Shown here piece by piece: positions 8,665 to 17,853 of a DNA stretch of 64,000 nucleotides. Positions within the stretch are counted from its first letter, which is position 1, and every line of letters begins with the position of its first letter. Source of the stretch: Sphingomonas oligophenolica (lineage in GTDB: Bacteria > Pseudomonadota > Alphaproteobacteria > Sphingomonadales > Sphingomonadaceae); assembly GCF_006438955.1 (NCBI RefSeq), contig NZ_RCZK01000005.1, forward strand, positions 62,001 to 126,000, read 5' to 3'. The notes beneath the pieces are model-generated. The model was not told the DNA's origin and searched no databases. It saw only the letters and a program-made list of their open reading frames with translations. The translations under genes were made by a program, and so were the position numbers.

Positions 8665-9681
8665 ATGCGAACATCAGTAAAGCTAGCGACCGTTCTGGCG
8701 ATGACATTGCCACTTACGGTGGCGGCTCAATCGCCCAAGCCATCGACGACCCCAGCGGCCGCCGGGCTCGATCGCAACACGCTTCATGTGCAGGTGATTC
8801 TCGATCATCTTGGGTTCGGTCCCGGTGTGCTCGATGGGCGTCAGGGGCAGTCGCTGGTCGCGGCGCTGAAGGGATTTCAGGAAGCCAAGGGGCTGCCCAT
8901 CACCGGCAAGGCCGATATCCGGACGCTTCAGGCGCTCTATCCGTATCGCGCTCTCCGTCCCGAGGCGGAGGTGACGCTGACGCCCGCGATGCTTGCTGGC
9001 CCCTATACTAAGCCGTTCCCCAAGGATCCGCAGGAACAGGCGCAGCTTGCGACATTGGGCTACAAGAGTCCGATGGAAAAATTGGCGGAGATGTTCCACA
9101 CCACCCCGGCGGTGCTGCTCGAGCTCAACAGCCCGACCACGCGGTTGGCGCCGGGCAGCAAGATCGTGGTGCCGAACGCGCTGCCGCAGGCGCAGAATTA
9201 TGACTCGTCGCTCGACCCGCAATGGAAGCAGACGTTGACGACGCTCAACGTCGATTCGAACCAGCCCAAGGCGGACCATATCGTCGTCGACAAATCGGAC
9301 GGCGTGCTGCGGATGATGGACGCCAACGACAAGCTGATCGCGCAATTTTCGGCGACGATGGGATCGAGCCACGATCCGCTGCCGCTCGGCACGTGGAAAA
9401 TCAACGGCAACGACTATAATCCCAAGTTCCGGTACAATCCCGCGCTGTTCTGGGACGCGAGCAAGACCGCCAAGGGCGCGATGCTGCCGCCGGGGCCGAA
9501 CGGGCCGGTCGGGGTGGTGTGGATGGACTTGTCGAAGGAGCATTACGGCATCCACGGCACGCCCAATCCCGAGACGATCGGGCGCGCCGAAAGCCATGGC
9601 TGCATTCGCCTGACCAACTGGGACGCGGCGCGGGTCGCGATGATGATCCATTCGGGGATCAAGGCGGTATTCCAGGCGTGA
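8665..9681 (+). CDS. L,D-transpeptidase with peptidoglycan-binding domain
   Basis: 338 residues from the ATG at 8665. Residues 1-21 form a signal peptide ending VAA before Gln22. A peptidoglycan-binding (PG_binding_1) module follows at about 40-90 (VILDHLGFGPGVLDG ... LKGFQEAKGL). A middle LysM-like stretch (about 130-172) ends KIVVPNALP, and a YkuD catalytic domain runs to the end with the signature ESHGCIRLTNWD, whose nucleophile is Cys313. The family makes 3-3 cross-links in peptidoglycan or attaches proteins to it, in the periplasm. The M23 peptidase gene begins four bases after its stop, so the pair forms a small cell-wall unit. Confidence 0.93.
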   Translation: MRTSVKLATVLAMTLPLTVAAQSPKPSTTPAAAGLDRNTLHVQVILDHLGFGPGVLDGRQGQSLVAALKGFQEAKGLPITGKADIRTLQALYPYRALRPEAEVTLTPAMLAGPYTKPFPKDPQEQAQLATLGYKSPMEKLAEMFHTTPAVLLELNSPTTRLAPGSKIVVPNALPQAQNYDSSLDPQWKQTLTTLNVDSNQPKADHIVVDKSDGVLRMMDANDKLIAQFSATMGSSHDPLPLGTWKINGNDYNPKFRYNPALFWDASKTAKGAMLPPGPNGPVGVVWMDLSKEHYGIHGTPNPETIGRAESHGCIRLTNWDAARVAMMIHSGIKAVFQA

Positions 9682-9685
9682 TCGC

Positions 9686-10276
9686 ATGACGCGGCTGGGC
9701 TGGGCGATCCTGGGACTGATCGTGCTGGCGATCGCCGGGTTTCTGTCGCTGACGCGCTTTGGCGGCGGGGGACCGCACGCATCGCAGCGTGCGGCGATCG
9801 TACCCGTGGACGAGGCCAAATCCCCAATCCCCGGCCGCCTTGCGGTGCCCGTGCGCGGCTATCCGCGCAACGCGATCCGCGACAACTGGGGCGACCCGCG
9901 CGGCGACGGGACGCGGGCGCATCACGGGACCGACATCATGGCGCCCGCCGGCGCGACCGCGGTTGCGGTCGCGCCGGGGCGGATCGAAAAGCTGTTCGAC
10001 AGCAAGCTGGGCGGGACGACGCTGTATCTCCGGTCGCGCGATCGACGGTGGATCTATTATTACGCGCATTTGGCGGGTTATGCGCCGGGGGTGGTCGAGG
10101 GCATGGCGGTAACGACTGGTACGCCGTTGGGCTATGTCGGCGATACCGGCGATGCGGGGCCGGGCAATTACCATCTTCATTTCGGGATGCAGCGGATGCG
10201 CGCCGACGAACGCTGGTATCAGGGCGAGGATGTCGATCCCTACCCGATGCTTGCCGCTGGCGGGGCGGGGGGCTAA
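9686..10276 (+). CDS. Membrane-anchored M23 (LytM-type) peptidase
   Basis: 196 residues. An N-terminal hydrophobic segment (about 4-23) followed by a Gly-rich linker suggests an inner-membrane anchor with the domain in the periplasm. The M23 zinc-binding set is present: H-x3-D in HHGTDIMAP (about residue 76) and HxH in NYHLHFG (about 162). The insert between the motifs is compact. Family members cut peptide cross-bridges of peptidoglycan or, when degenerate, activate amidases; here the ligands look intact. It is coupled by position to the preceding L,D-transpeptidase. Confidence 0.9.
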   Translation: MTRLGWAILGLIVLAIAGFLSLTRFGGGGPHASQRAAIVPVDEAKSPIPGRLAVPVRGYPRNAIRDNWGDPRGDGTRAHHGTDIMAPAGATAVAVAPGRIEKLFDSKLGGTTLYLRSRDRRWIYYYAHLAGYAPGVVEGMAVTTGTPLGYVGDTGDAGPGNYHLHFGMQRMRADERWYQGEDVDPYPMLAAGGAGG

Positions 10277-10335
10277 AGCGTGGCGTATCGGGCGCGCTCC
10301 GTCGTGCGCCACTCGCTCTTTCCAGCAGGTATCCC

Positions 10336-10899
10336 ATGAAGATCAACGCGGTCGAGATTCGTCCCGGCAACATCATCGAATATGAAGGCGGCATCTGGCG
10401 CGCGGTGAAGACGGCGCATACCCAGCCCGGCAAGGGCGGCGCGTATATGCAGGTCGAATTGAAGAACCTGATCGACGGCCGCAAGAACAACATCCGCTTC
10501 CGCTCCGCCGAGAGCGTCGAGAAGGTTCGGCTCGATACCGTCGATTTCCAGTTCCTGTTCCGCGACGGCGACACGCTGACGTTCATGGACAAGGTCAATT
10601 ACGAGCAGATCACGCTCGACGCCGATATCCTGGGCGACGCCGCGGCGTTCCTGCAGGACGGGATGGATGTCGTGATGGAACTGTACGACGAAAGGCCGAT
10701 ATCGGTGCAGCTGCCGAGCACGATCGAAGCGATGATCGTCGAGGCGGATGCGGTGGTGAAGGGCCAGACCGCCTCGTCGAGCTACAAGCCCGCGGTGCTG
10801 GAAAACGGCGTGCGCGTGATGGTGCCGCCGCATATCGGCGCGGGGACGCGGATCGTCGTCGACGTGTACGAACAGACCTATGTGAAGCGGGCGGACTGA
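10336..10899 (+). CDS. efp: Elongation factor P
   Basis: 187 residues, full length. The N-terminal KOW-like domain carries the loop QPGKGGAY with Lys33 at the tip that can be modified in bacteria using EpmA/EpmB. It is followed by two OB-type domains and the conserved C-terminal stretch [18 protein letters not shown] enters the ribosome E site and relieves stalling at polyproline stretches. The window itself encodes a polyproline-rich small protein at 3.1 kb. The ATG at 10336 follows AGGT. No epm gene is visible here, so modification cannot be judged. Confidence 0.97.
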   Translation: MKINAVEIRPGNIIEYEGGIWRAVKTAHTQPGKGGAYMQVELKNLIDGRKNNIRFRSAESVEKVRLDTVDFQFLFRDGDTLTFMDKVNYEQITLDADILGDAAAFLQDGMDVVMELYDERPISVQLPSTIEAMIVEADAVVKGQTASSSYKPAVLENGVRVMVPPHIGAGTRIVVDVYEQTYVKRAD

Positions 10900-10907
10900 A
10901 CTTTTCA

Positions 10908-11040
10908 TAGCCCTCTCCCGCTTTCGCGGGAGAGGGTTGGGTGAGGGTCTTCTGCTTTGCGCCCCGCCCGAGAAGAAGACCCTCACCTCCCACCGGCTGC
11001 GCCGGCGGGTCCCTTCTCTCCCGCGAAGGCGGGAGAGGGC
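10908..11040. repeat. Composite palindromic repeat element after efp
   Basis: Three nested inverted repeats are legible: CCCTCTCCCGC / GCGGGAGAGGG (10911-10936), GGTGAGGGTCTTCT / AGAAGACCCTCACC (arms near 10940 and 10974), and CTCTCCCGC / GCGGGAGAG (11016-11037). The element fills nearly the whole efp to IMPase gap. A related but different element sits at 11875-11989. Confidence 0.7.
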
Positions 11041-11054
11041 TTTGGAGCGCTACC

Positions 11055-11867
11055 ATGCCATCCCATTCCGGCCTCATGACGGTCATCGAACGTGCCGCGC
11101 GCAAGGCGGCGCCGCGGTTGCGGCGCGACTTCAACGAGGTTCAGCAGCTTCAGGTCAGCCGCAAGGGGCCTGCCGATTTCGTGACGATGGCGGACCAGCG
11201 CGCCGAGCAGACGATCTTCGAGGAACTGAGCCACGGGCGCCCCGATTGGGGATTCCTGATGGAGGAGCGCGGCGAAGTTGCGGGCGATCCGAACAAGCCG
11301 CGCTTCATCGTCGATCCGCTGGATGGCACCTCGAACTTCCTTCACGGCATCCCGCATTTCGCGATCTCGATCGCGGTCGAGGAGCCGATGCCGAGCGGCA
11401 AGCGCGAGATCACGACCGCGCTGGTCTATCAACCGCTGACCGACGAGAGCTTCTGGGCCGAAAAGGGCCGGGGCGCCTGGCATACCGACCAACGGTTGCG
11501 GGTGTCGGCGCGCCGCGACCTGAGCGAGGCGTTGATCGCGACCGGGATTCCGTTCCTGGGGCATGGCGATTTTGTCCAGTGGAGCCGCATTTTCGGCGCG
11601 GTCGCGCCGCAGGTGGCGGGGATCCGGCGGTTCGGCGCGGCGTCGCTCGATCTCGCCTGGGTCGCGGCGGGGCGGTACGACGGGTTTTGGGAATCCTCGC
11701 TCCAGCCGTGGGACGTCGCGGCGGGGTTGCTGCTGATCAAGGAAGCCGGCGGGTTCGTCACCGACTTCCGCGGCGGCGACAAGCCGATGGAGCGCAACGA
11801 ATTCCTGGCCGCGAACGATGTGCTGCATTCGAAGCTGCACAAGCTGGTCGCGGGGGCGCTGCGGTAA
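11055..11867 (+). CDS. Inositol monophosphatase family protein (SuhB-like)
   Basis: 270 residues from the ATG at 11055 that follows the repeat element. The metal-binding motifs of the family are intact: Glu in MEERGE (about residue 72), DPLDGTSNF (Asp87 to Phe95) and WDVAAGLLLIKEAGG (about 216). The family hydrolyses inositol-1-phosphate or related phosphates (histidinol phosphate, PAP, fructose-1,6-bisphosphate); the real substrate is not decided by sequence alone. In alphaproteobacteria such genes are often near efp, as here. It is cytoplasmic. Confidence 0.9.
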   Translation: MPSHSGLMTVIERAARKAAPRLRRDFNEVQQLQVSRKGPADFVTMADQRAEQTIFEELSHGRPDWGFLMEERGEVAGDPNKPRFIVDPLDGTSNFLHGIPHFAISIAVEEPMPSGKREITTALVYQPLTDESFWAEKGRGAWHTDQRLRVSARRDLSEALIATGIPFLGHGDFVQWSRIFGAVAPQVAGIRRFGAASLDLAWVAAGRYDGFWESSLQPWDVAAGLLLIKEAGGFVTDFRGGDKPMERNEFLAANDVLHSKLHKLVAGALR

Positions 11868-11874
11868 CGTCCGT

Positions 11875-11989
11875 ACCCCTCTCCCCTTGTGGGAGAGGGC
11901 GGGAGGGTGAGGGGGGCAAACTCAAAGGCCAGTTGCCACTCCCCCTCATCCGGCGCTTCGCGCCACCTTCTCCCTCAAGGGGAGAAGGA
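11875..11989. repeat. Composite palindromic repeat element upstream of nuoA
   Basis: An imperfect CCCTCTCCCC...GGGAGAGGG arm pair is followed by a GGGAGGGTGAGGGG / CCCCCTCATCC pair and a closing CTTCTCCCTCAAGGGGAGAAGG palindrome. It is similar in plan to the element at 10908-11040. It occupies most of the space in front of the nuo operon, so any nuo promoter must lie within or beside it. Confidence 0.65.
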
Positions 11990-12083
11990 AGACTTTGCGA
12001 GTGATTCTCATCGGCTCCGGCCTTGCCCGGTAAGCCGGTGCGGCCTAAAGCCCACCCCATCCTTCGCACCTGCGAGAAAGCCT

Positions 12084-12458
12084 TTGTTCGATCTGTCGCA
12101 CTATCTGCCGATCCTGATGTTTCTGGGCGTGGCGCTGCTTTTGTCGAGCGCGTTCGTGTTCCTGCCGATGATCGTCGGCCGCCTGACTGGCGCGCACCAG
12201 CCCACCGAGCAGAAGCTCAGCGAATATGAGTGCGGGTTCCCTGCGTTCGAGGATCCGCGCAGCCAGTTCGACGTGCGCTTCTACCTGATCGCGATCCTCT
12301 TCATCATCTTCGATCTGGAGGCCGCGTTCCTTTATCCGTGGGCGGTCAGCGTGTTCACGCTAGGCTGGACCGCGTGGATCAGCATGATGGTGTTTATCGC
12401 CGAGCTCGCGCTCGGTCTGGTCTATGCCTGGAAGAAGGGAGCGTTGGATTGGGAATGA
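12084..12458 (+). CDS. nuoA: NADH-quinone oxidoreductase subunit A
   Basis: 124 residues with three membrane segments, starting [12 protein letters not shown]. The only start that fits is TTG at 12084: homology begins right there and no ATG or GTG lies nearby in frame. GAGAAAG lies just upstream but is close (about 3 bases). The family signature [23 protein letters not shown] (written here in part: [11 protein letters not shown], then FDVRFYL) is intact. NuoA is part of the membrane arm near the quinone site of complex I. It opens the nuo operon and overlaps nuoB by ATGA. Confidence 0.95.
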   Translation: MFDLSHYLPILMFLGVALLLSSAFVFLPMIVGRLTGAHQPTEQKLSEYECGFPAFEDPRSQFDVRFYLIAILFIIFDLEAAFLYPWAVSVFTLGWTAWISMMVFIAELALGLVYAWKKGALDWE

Positions 12459-13030
12459 CACCGACCTCCGGATACCCGACATCGGGACCCGTCGAGCTCG
12501 ATCGATCGGCACAAGCCAGGTCGATCGTGCCGCCCGACCAGGGATTCTACGACAGCCTGAACGGCGAACTGACCGACAAGGGATTCCTCGTCACGTCGAC
12601 CGAGGACCTGTTCCAGTGGGCGCGGACTGGATCGCTGTGGTGGATGACGTTCGGGCTCGCGTGCTGCGCGGTCGAGATGATCCACGTCAATATGCCGCGC
12701 TACGACCTCGAACGCTTCGGCGCGGCACCGCGCGCGAGCCCGCGGCAGTCCGACGTGATGATCGTGGCGGGCACGCTGTGCAACAAGATGGCCCCCGCGC
12801 TGCGCAAGGTCTACGACCAGATGTCGGAGCCCAAATACGTCATCTCGATGGGCAGCTGCGCCAATGGCGGCGGCTATTATCATTACAGCTATTCGGTGGT
12901 GCGCGGGTGCGACCGGATCGTGCCGGTCGACATCTATGTCCCCGGCTGCCCGCCGACCGCGGAGGCGTTGCTGTACGGGATCATGCAGTTGCAGCGTAAA
13001 ATCCGCCGGAGCGGGAGTATCGAGCGTTGA
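12455..13030 (+). CDS. nuoB: NADH-quinone oxidoreductase subunit B (cluster N2)
   Basis: 191 residues. The N2 4Fe-4S ligands are visible: the tandem Cys70-Cys71 in GLACCAVEM, Cys135 in GSCANGG and Cys165 in PGCPPTAE. N2 passes electrons to quinone. The N-terminal about 40 residues are a leader without homology, common in alphaproteobacteria. The start overlaps the nuoA stop (ATGA) and the end overlaps nuoC (TTGA). Confidence 0.98.
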   Translation: MTPTSGYPTSGPVELDRSAQARSIVPPDQGFYDSLNGELTDKGFLVTSTEDLFQWARTGSLWWMTFGLACCAVEMIHVNMPRYDLERFGAAPRASPRQSDVMIVAGTLCNKMAPALRKVYDQMSEPKYVISMGSCANGGGYYHYSYSVVRGCDRIVPVDIYVPGCPPTAEALLYGIMQLQRKIRRSGSIER

Positions 13031-13878
13031 GGGCCCCCGCGCCTGCCTATGCCGATCTGAACGGCGAGACGATCGAGGTTGCGAAGGCGACGCTCGGCGC
13101 GGCGCTGATCGACGCGACCGATCGGGTCGGTGAGGTCGCGCTATACGTCGGGCGCGCGGATATCGTCGCCGCGCTGACCGCACTGCGCGATACGCCGGGG
13201 CTGGAATATCAGCAGCTGATGGACATCGCGGGGGTCGATTATCCGAGCCGACCCGAGCGGTTCGAGGTCGTCTATTGCCTGCTCAGCCTGACGCGGAATC
13301 ATCGGATCCACGTCCATGTCGCGACCGACGAGGTCGGGCCGGTGGCGTCGGTGACGGGCATCTGGCCGGTCGCGGGCTGGCTTGAGCGCGAAGTGTACGA
13401 CATGTACGGCGTGCTGTTCACCGGCAACGCCGATTTGCGCCGCATTCTGACTGATTATGGCTTTCGTGGGCACCCGCAGCGCAAGGACTTCCCGCTGACC
13501 GGGTTCGTCGAGCTGCGCTATTCGGAAGAGCAGAAGCGCGTCGTCTATGAGCCCGTCCAGCTGGCGCAGGATTTCCGCAGCTTCGATTTCATGAGTCCCT
13601 GGGAAGGCGCGCAATATGTGCTGCCCGGCGACGAAAAGGGGCTGTTGCCCGAAGCCAAAGGCGCGCCGACGCCGCTGTCCGCCGCCGAGATCGTAAAGGC
13701 CGACAAGGCCCAAAGCCCGGTCCAGTCGCCCAAGGCGCCGAGCGAGCCCTATGCCAAGAAGGATGCGCAGAGCACCGCCGACACCGGCAAGGGCGATCCG
13801 CACCCAGGCAACAGAGCCGACGAGAAGCCGGTCGATTCCGATGTGATCCCAGCCAAGGATAGGGGGCAGAACCAGTGA
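13027..13878 (+). CDS. nuoC: NADH-quinone oxidoreductase subunit C
   Basis: 283 residues from a TTG that overlaps the nuoB stop (TTGA). The 30-kDa subunit signature [21 protein letters not shown] (here cut to [10 protein letters not shown] and [13 protein letters not shown]) is intact in the middle, followed by KDFPLTG. The last about 85 residues are a Lys/Pro/Asp/Ser-rich low-complexity tail ([17 protein letters not shown] and on) beyond the normal about 200-residue protein. It forms part of the peripheral arm with NuoD. The 3' end overlaps the cupin gene by GTGA. Confidence 0.96.
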   Translation: MRAPAPAYADLNGETIEVAKATLGAALIDATDRVGEVALYVGRADIVAALTALRDTPGLEYQQLMDIAGVDYPSRPERFEVVYCLLSLTRNHRIHVHVATDEVGPVASVTGIWPVAGWLEREVYDMYGVLFTGNADLRRILTDYGFRGHPQRKDFPLTGFVELRYSEEQKRVVYEPVQLAQDFRSFDFMSPWEGAQYVLPGDEKGLLPEAKGAPTPLSAAEIVKADKAQSPVQSPKAPSEPYAKKDAQSTADTGKGDPHPGNRADEKPVDSDVIPAKDRGQNQ

Positions 13879-14243
13879 GCGCGCCCGTCACGATCAATCT
13901 CGCCGACAAGTTCGCCGCGTTCAGCGACCGCTGGAATCCGCGGATCGTCGGCACCTACAACGGCAACGAACTGCGCGTCGCGAAGCTGCAGGGTGATTTC
14001 ACCTGGCATAGTCATGCCGATACCGACGAGCTGTTTTTCGTCGTCGAGGGGAACCTGGGAATCGAATTCCGCGACGGCGTGCGGCGGATCGGCGCGGGCG
14101 AAATGCTCGTGGTACCCAAGGGCACCGAGCATCGCCCGTTTGCCGAGGACGAGGCGCTGGTCTTCCTGATCGACCGCGAAGGCGAGCCGAATACCGGGAT
14201 CAACCCCTCCGACCTGACCCGCGCGTCGCTGGAGACGCTATGA
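13875..14243 (+). CDS. Cupin domain protein inside the nuo operon
   Basis: 122 residues. Both cupin motifs are complete: [20 protein letters not shown] (H-x-H-x4-E with flanking Gly) and PKGTEH with its conserved Pro, Gly and His. It should bind a metal in a small beta-barrel and looks like the one-domain, about 120-residue cupin_2 type. The reaction is unknown. The GTG start overlaps the nuoC stop, and its stop overlaps the nuoD ATG, so it is translated as part of the operon. It is not a complex I subunit; a link to assembly or a redox cofactor is only inference. Confidence 0.87.
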   Translation: MSAPVTINLADKFAAFSDRWNPRIVGTYNGNELRVAKLQGDFTWHSHADTDELFFVVEGNLGIEFRDGVRRIGAGEMLVVPKGTEHRPFAEDEALVFLIDREGEPNTGINPSDLTRASLETL

Positions 14244-15505
14244 TGACCGACGCCCCCGCGACGACCACGATCGACCCCTATGTCGACGAGCTGCTCGACG
14301 AGAAGACGCCCGCCGATCCGACCACCGGCGACGTCGCGATCCAGAACTACACGATCAACTTCGGGCCGCAGCATCCCGCGGCGCACGGCGTTCTGCGGCT
14401 GGTGATGGAGCTCGACGGCGAGATCATCGAGCGGATCGATCCGCATATCGGGCTGCTCCATCGCGGCACCGAGAAACTGATCGAATACAAGACCTATGCG
14501 CAGGCGTTGCCGTATTTCGACCGGCTCGATTATTGTTCGCCGCTGTGCATGGAGCACAGCTTCGTGCTGGCGATCGAGAAGCTGCTCGATCTCGAGGTGC
14601 CCGAGCGCGCGCAGTATCTGCGGGTGTTCTTCGCCGAGCTGACGCGCATTTCGAACCATATGCTGAACCTCGGCAGCCATGTGATGGATGTCGGCGCGAT
14701 GACGCCGAACCTGTGGCTGTTCGAGATCCGCGAAGATTGCATGAACTTCTTCGAGCGCGTCAGCGGCGCGCGGATGCACGCGAATTATTTCCGTCCCGGT
14801 GGCGTCCATCAGGACGCGCCGTTGAAGCTGCTCGCGGATATCGGCGATTGGCTCGACACCCGGCTGCCGCGATTGTTCGAGGACGCGATCTCGCTGGTCG
14901 CGGACAACCGCATCTTCAAACAGCGCAATGTCGACATCGCGACCGTCAGCCGCGACGATGCGATCGCCTGGGGCTTCTCCGGCCCGATGATCCGCGCCGC
15001 GGGGATTCCATGGGATCTGCGCAAGTCGCAGCCGTACGACGTCTATGCCAAGATGAATTTCGACGTTCCGGTGGGCACCCGCGGCGATTGCTACGACCGG
15101 TTCATGGTGCGGGTCGAGGAGGTCCGCCAGTCGGCGCGGATCATGAAGCAATGCCTCGCCGAGATGCCCGAAGGGCCGATCGCGAGCCTCGATCGCAAGG
15201 TCGTGCCGCCCAAGCGCGCCGAGATGAAACAGTCGATGGAAGCGCTGATCCATCACTTCAAGCTCTACACCGAAGGCTATCACGTCCCCGCGGGCGAAGT
15301 GTATGTCGCGACCGAAAGCCCCAAGGGCGAATTCGGCGTGTTCCTGGTCGCGGACGGGTCGAACAAGCCGTATCGCTGCAAGATCAGGCCGACCGCGTTC
15401 AGCCATTTGCAGGCGATGGATTTCATGAGCCGCGGACACATGCTGGCGGATACGACCGCGATTCTGGGTGCGATGGATATCGTGTTCGGGGAGTGTGATC
15501 GGTGA
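14240..15505 (+). CDS. nuoD: NADH-quinone oxidoreductase subunit D
   Basis: 421 residues; an ATG at 14240 overlaps the cupin stop and a second ATG follows at once. The 49-kDa subunit signatures are intact: [15 protein letters not shown] (about residue 40), HRGTEKLIE (about 75), and the C-terminal [19 protein letters not shown] region that shapes the quinone pocket. It is related to the large subunit of NiFe hydrogenases but without the metal ligands. The stop overlaps the next small gene (GTGA). Confidence 0.98.
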   Translation: MMTDAPATTTIDPYVDELLDEKTPADPTTGDVAIQNYTINFGPQHPAAHGVLRLVMELDGEIIERIDPHIGLLHRGTEKLIEYKTYAQALPYFDRLDYCSPLCMEHSFVLAIEKLLDLEVPERAQYLRVFFAELTRISNHMLNLGSHVMDVGAMTPNLWLFEIREDCMNFFERVSGARMHANYFRPGGVHQDAPLKLLADIGDWLDTRLPRLFEDAISLVADNRIFKQRNVDIATVSRDDAIAWGFSGPMIRAAGIPWDLRKSQPYDVYAKMNFDVPVGTRGDCYDRFMVRVEEVRQSARIMKQCLAEMPEGPIASLDRKVVPPKRAEMKQSMEALIHHFKLYTEGYHVPAGEVYVATESPKGEFGVFLVADGSNKPYRCKIRPTAFSHLQAMDFMSRGHMLADTTAILGAMDIVFGECDR

Positions 15506-15618
15506 AGTTCATGCGACGGCATATGTGGATCGGCGGCGCACTGCTTCTCGTCGCCGCGGCGGCGTATCTGGCTTATTTTGCGAGCTATCGGCTCGGTTAT
15601 TTCGCAGGGTCGAACTGA
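15502..15618 (+). CDS. 38-residue single-membrane-span protein between nuoD and nuoE
   Basis: The GTG overlaps the nuoD stop (GTGA) and the TGA overlaps the nuoE start (TGATG), so the frame exactly fills the gap between the two nuo genes. The product has three basic residues near the N-terminus (VKFMRRH), then one strongly hydrophobic helix (about residues 9-27, including [16 protein letters not shown]) and an aromatic end. Internal ATGs at codons 4 and 8 are possible starts. I know of no named family. The perfect punctuation on both sides is the main evidence; its function is unknown. Confidence 0.6.
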   Translation: MKFMRRHMWIGGALLLVAAAAYLAYFASYRLGYFAGSN

Positions 15619-16286
15619 TGGCTGACGCCCCCACCATCCCCGACGAGGCCGAAACCCGCGCGCGGTGGGGGTCGTTTGCGTGGACGGACGAGAACCAGAC
15701 GCGCGCGAACGAGATCGTCGCACGCTACCCCAAGGGTCGCGAGCAGTCGGCGTCGCTGCCACTGCTCGATCTCGCGCAGCGCCAGGTCGGTACGGAGACG
15801 CAGACGCAGGGCTGGCTCCCTGTCCCCGTCATCGAATTCGTCGCGCGCGCGATCGGCGTGCCGTATATGCGGGTGTATGAGGTCGTGACCTTCTACACGA
15901 TGTTCAATCTGGCGCCGGTCGGCCGCTATCACGTCCAGGTCTGCGGCACGACGCCGTGCATGCTCGCGGGCAGCGACGACGTGTTCGCGGCGTGCAAGAA
16001 CCGCGGGCTGGTCAAGGGCGGGACGACGCCCGACGGGCTGTTCACGCTGACCGAGGTCGAGTGCATGGGCACGTGCGCCAACGCGCCGATGGTCCAGATC
16101 AACGACGATAATTACGAAGACCTCGATTACGATCGCACCGCCGCGGTGCTCGATGCGCTGGCGAAGGGCGAGCATCCGCAACCCGGATCGACGATCGGTC
16201 GTCAGACGAGCAGCCCTGAGGGTGGCCCGACGACGCTGATCGCGATGGTCCGCGAGAACCATGATTATCGGGGGGAGTGGGCGTGA
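15618..16286 (+). CDS. nuoE: NADH-quinone oxidoreductase subunit E (cluster N1a)
   Basis: 222 residues. The four 2Fe-2S ligands are in VCGTTPCML and ECMGTCANAP (the order C-x4-5-C then C-x3-C). The N-terminal helical bundle contains VYEVVTFYTMF. The last about 50 residues (after DALAKGEHPQPG) are a low-conservation tail ending [15 protein letters not shown], as in other alphaproteobacteria. It pairs with NuoF in the NADH-oxidising module. The start overlaps the small TM gene and the end overlaps the coiled-coil gene (GTGA). Confidence 0.97.
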   Translation: MADAPTIPDEAETRARWGSFAWTDENQTRANEIVARYPKGREQSASLPLLDLAQRQVGTETQTQGWLPVPVIEFVARAIGVPYMRVYEVVTFYTMFNLAPVGRYHVQVCGTTPCMLAGSDDVFAACKNRGLVKGGTTPDGLFTLTEVECMGTCANAPMVQINDDNYEDLDYDRTAAVLDALAKGEHPQPGSTIGRQTSSPEGGPTTLIAMVRENHDYRGEWA

Positions 16287-16537
16287 GCGAGGAGGATAAT
16301 ACGATCAGCTTCCTGGCTGAGCAATTTCGTCGGATAAATGCGCGTTTCGATGAGATGGGCGAGCGTTTCGATCGTGTCGATGAGCGCCTCGCCCAGATCG
16401 AACGGCGGCTGACTGCTTCTACGCATTTGGAGCAGGGCTTGGTGGCGCACATGGCGAGCGTCCACGAAAGCATGGACAATTTTCGCGCGAACATGGCGGC
16501 GATCGATCGCCGTGTCGCAGGACTGGAAGCGCGCTGA
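16283..16537 (+). CDS. Short coiled-coil protein between nuoE and nuoF
   Basis: 84 residues from a GTG overlapping the nuoE stop. Residues 10-45 form a regular heptad pattern ([20 protein letters not shown], then RLAQIERRL), and a second helix runs from about 55 to the end ([20 protein letters not shown]). It is highly charged with no membrane segment or enzyme motif. Its stop overlaps the nuoF ATG (TGATG). Proteins of this kind are scattered in sphingomonads as hypotheticals. It may be an assembly or oligomerisation factor, but nothing in the sequence proves this. Confidence 0.72.
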   Translation: MSEEDNTISFLAEQFRRINARFDEMGERFDRVDERLAQIERRLTASTHLEQGLVAHMASVHESMDNFRANMAAIDRRVAGLEAR

Positions 16538-17853
16538 TGCTCGCCGATAAGGACCGCATCTTCACCAACCTCTACGGCTTTCAGTCGTGGCGGCTCGATG
16601 CCGCGCGGGCGCGGGGTGATTGGGACGACACCAAGGCGCTGATGGCCAAGGGCCAGGACGCGATCATCGATATCGTCAAGGCGTCGGGCCTGCGCGGGCG
16701 CGGCGGGGCGGGGTTTCCGACCGGGACCAAATGGAGCTTCATGCCCAAGGAGCCCCAAGTCGGTAAAGGGGGGGCGGATCGGCCCAATTTCCTCGTCATC
16801 AACGCCGACGAATCCGAACCCGGATCGTGCAAGGATCGCGAGATCATGCGCCACGATCCGCACAAGCTGATCGAGGGCGCGCTGATCGCGGGCTATGCGA
16901 TGCGCGCGCGGGCGGCGTACATCTACATCCGCGGCGAGTATATTCGCGAGGCCGAGGTGCTCTTCGCGGCGGTCGCCGAGGCGTATGACGCCGGGCTGAT
17001 CGGCAAGAATGCGTGCGGGTCAGGCTACGACTTCGACGTGTTCGTCCATCGCGGCGCGGGCGCCTATATCTGCGGCGAAGAGACCGCGATGCTCGAAAGC
17101 CTGGAGGGCAAGAAGGGCCAGCCGCGGCTGAAGCCGCCATTTCCCGCGGGCGCGGGACTGTATGGCTGCCCGACGACGGTCAACAATGTCGAATCGATCG
17201 CGGTGGTGCCGACGATCCTGCATCGCGGCGCGGACTGGTTTTCGAGCTTTGGCGCGGAGAATAACCGCGGCACCAAGCTGTTCCAGATTTCGGGGCATGT
17301 GAACAAGCCCTGCGTCGTCGAGGAGGCGATGAGCATCCCGTTCCGCCAGCTGATCGACGAACATTGCGGCGGCATCCGCGGCGGCTGGGACAATCTGCTC
17401 GCGGTGATTCCGGGCGGATCGTCGGTGCCGCTGGTGCCCGCCAAGGACATTATGGACGCGCCGATGGACTTCGACGGGCTGAAGGCGGTCGGATCGGGGC
17501 TCGGCACCGCGGCGGTGATCGTGATGGACAAGTCGACCGATATCGTCCGCGCGATCAGTCGGATCAGCTATTTCTACAAGCATGAAAGCTGCGGGCAGTG
17601 CACCCCGTGCCGCGAGGGCACCGGCTGGATGTGGCGCGTGATGGAACGGTTGCGGACCGGCGAGGCGGACATCAGCGAAATCGACACGCTGCAACAGGTG
17701 ACCAAGCAGGTCGAGGGTCATTCGATCTGCGCGCTGGGCGATGCCGCGGCATGGCCGATCCAGGGGCTGATCAAGCATTTCCGGCCCGAACTGGAGCGGC
17801 GGATCGTCGAGCGTAGTGGCGATACCGCACCGATGATGGAGGCTGCGGAATGA
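16537..17853 (+). CDS. nuoF: NADH-quinone oxidoreductase subunit F (FMN, NADH and cluster N3)
   Basis: 438 residues. The NADH/FMN-binding motifs are present: [13 protein letters not shown] (about residue 50), [14 protein letters not shown] (about 89) and [14 protein letters not shown] (about 170). Cluster N3 is bound by C-x2-C-x2-C in [13 protein letters not shown] (about 350) and a fourth Cys in [10 protein letters not shown] (about 395). This is the entry point for electrons from NADH. The 3' end (17677-17853) is repeated in degenerate form at 18516-18695. The stop overlaps the next gene by ATGA. Confidence 0.98.
   Translation: MLADKDRIFTNLYGFQSWRLDAARARGDWDDTKALMAKGQDAIIDIVKASGLRGRGGAGFPTGTKWSFMPKEPQVGKGGADRPNFLVINADESEPGSCKDREIMRHDPHKLIEGALIAGYAMRARAAYIYIRGEYIREAEVLFAAVAEAYDAGLIGKNACGSGYDFDVFVHRGAGAYICGEETAMLESLEGKKGQPRLKPPFPAGAGLYGCPTTVNNVESIAVVPTILHRGADWFSSFGAENNRGTKLFQISGHVNKPCVVEEAMSIPFRQLIDEHCGGIRGGWDNLLAVIPGGSSVPLVPAKDIMDAPMDFDGLKAVGSGLGTAAVIVMDKSTDIVRAISRISYFYKHESCGQCTPCREGTGWMWRVMERLRTGEADISEIDTLQQVTKQVEGHSICALGDAAAWPIQGLIKHFRPELERRIVERSGDTAPMMEAAE
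17677..17853 (+). repeat. 3' end of nuoF, left copy of a direct duplication
   Basis: From GAAATCGAC to the stop, 177 bases. The copy at 18516-18695 matches over its whole length (same GTCGAGGGYCATTCGATCTGC core, same final GAATGA), with scattered substitutions and a three-base length difference. The offset is 839 bases. Confidence 0.93.
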
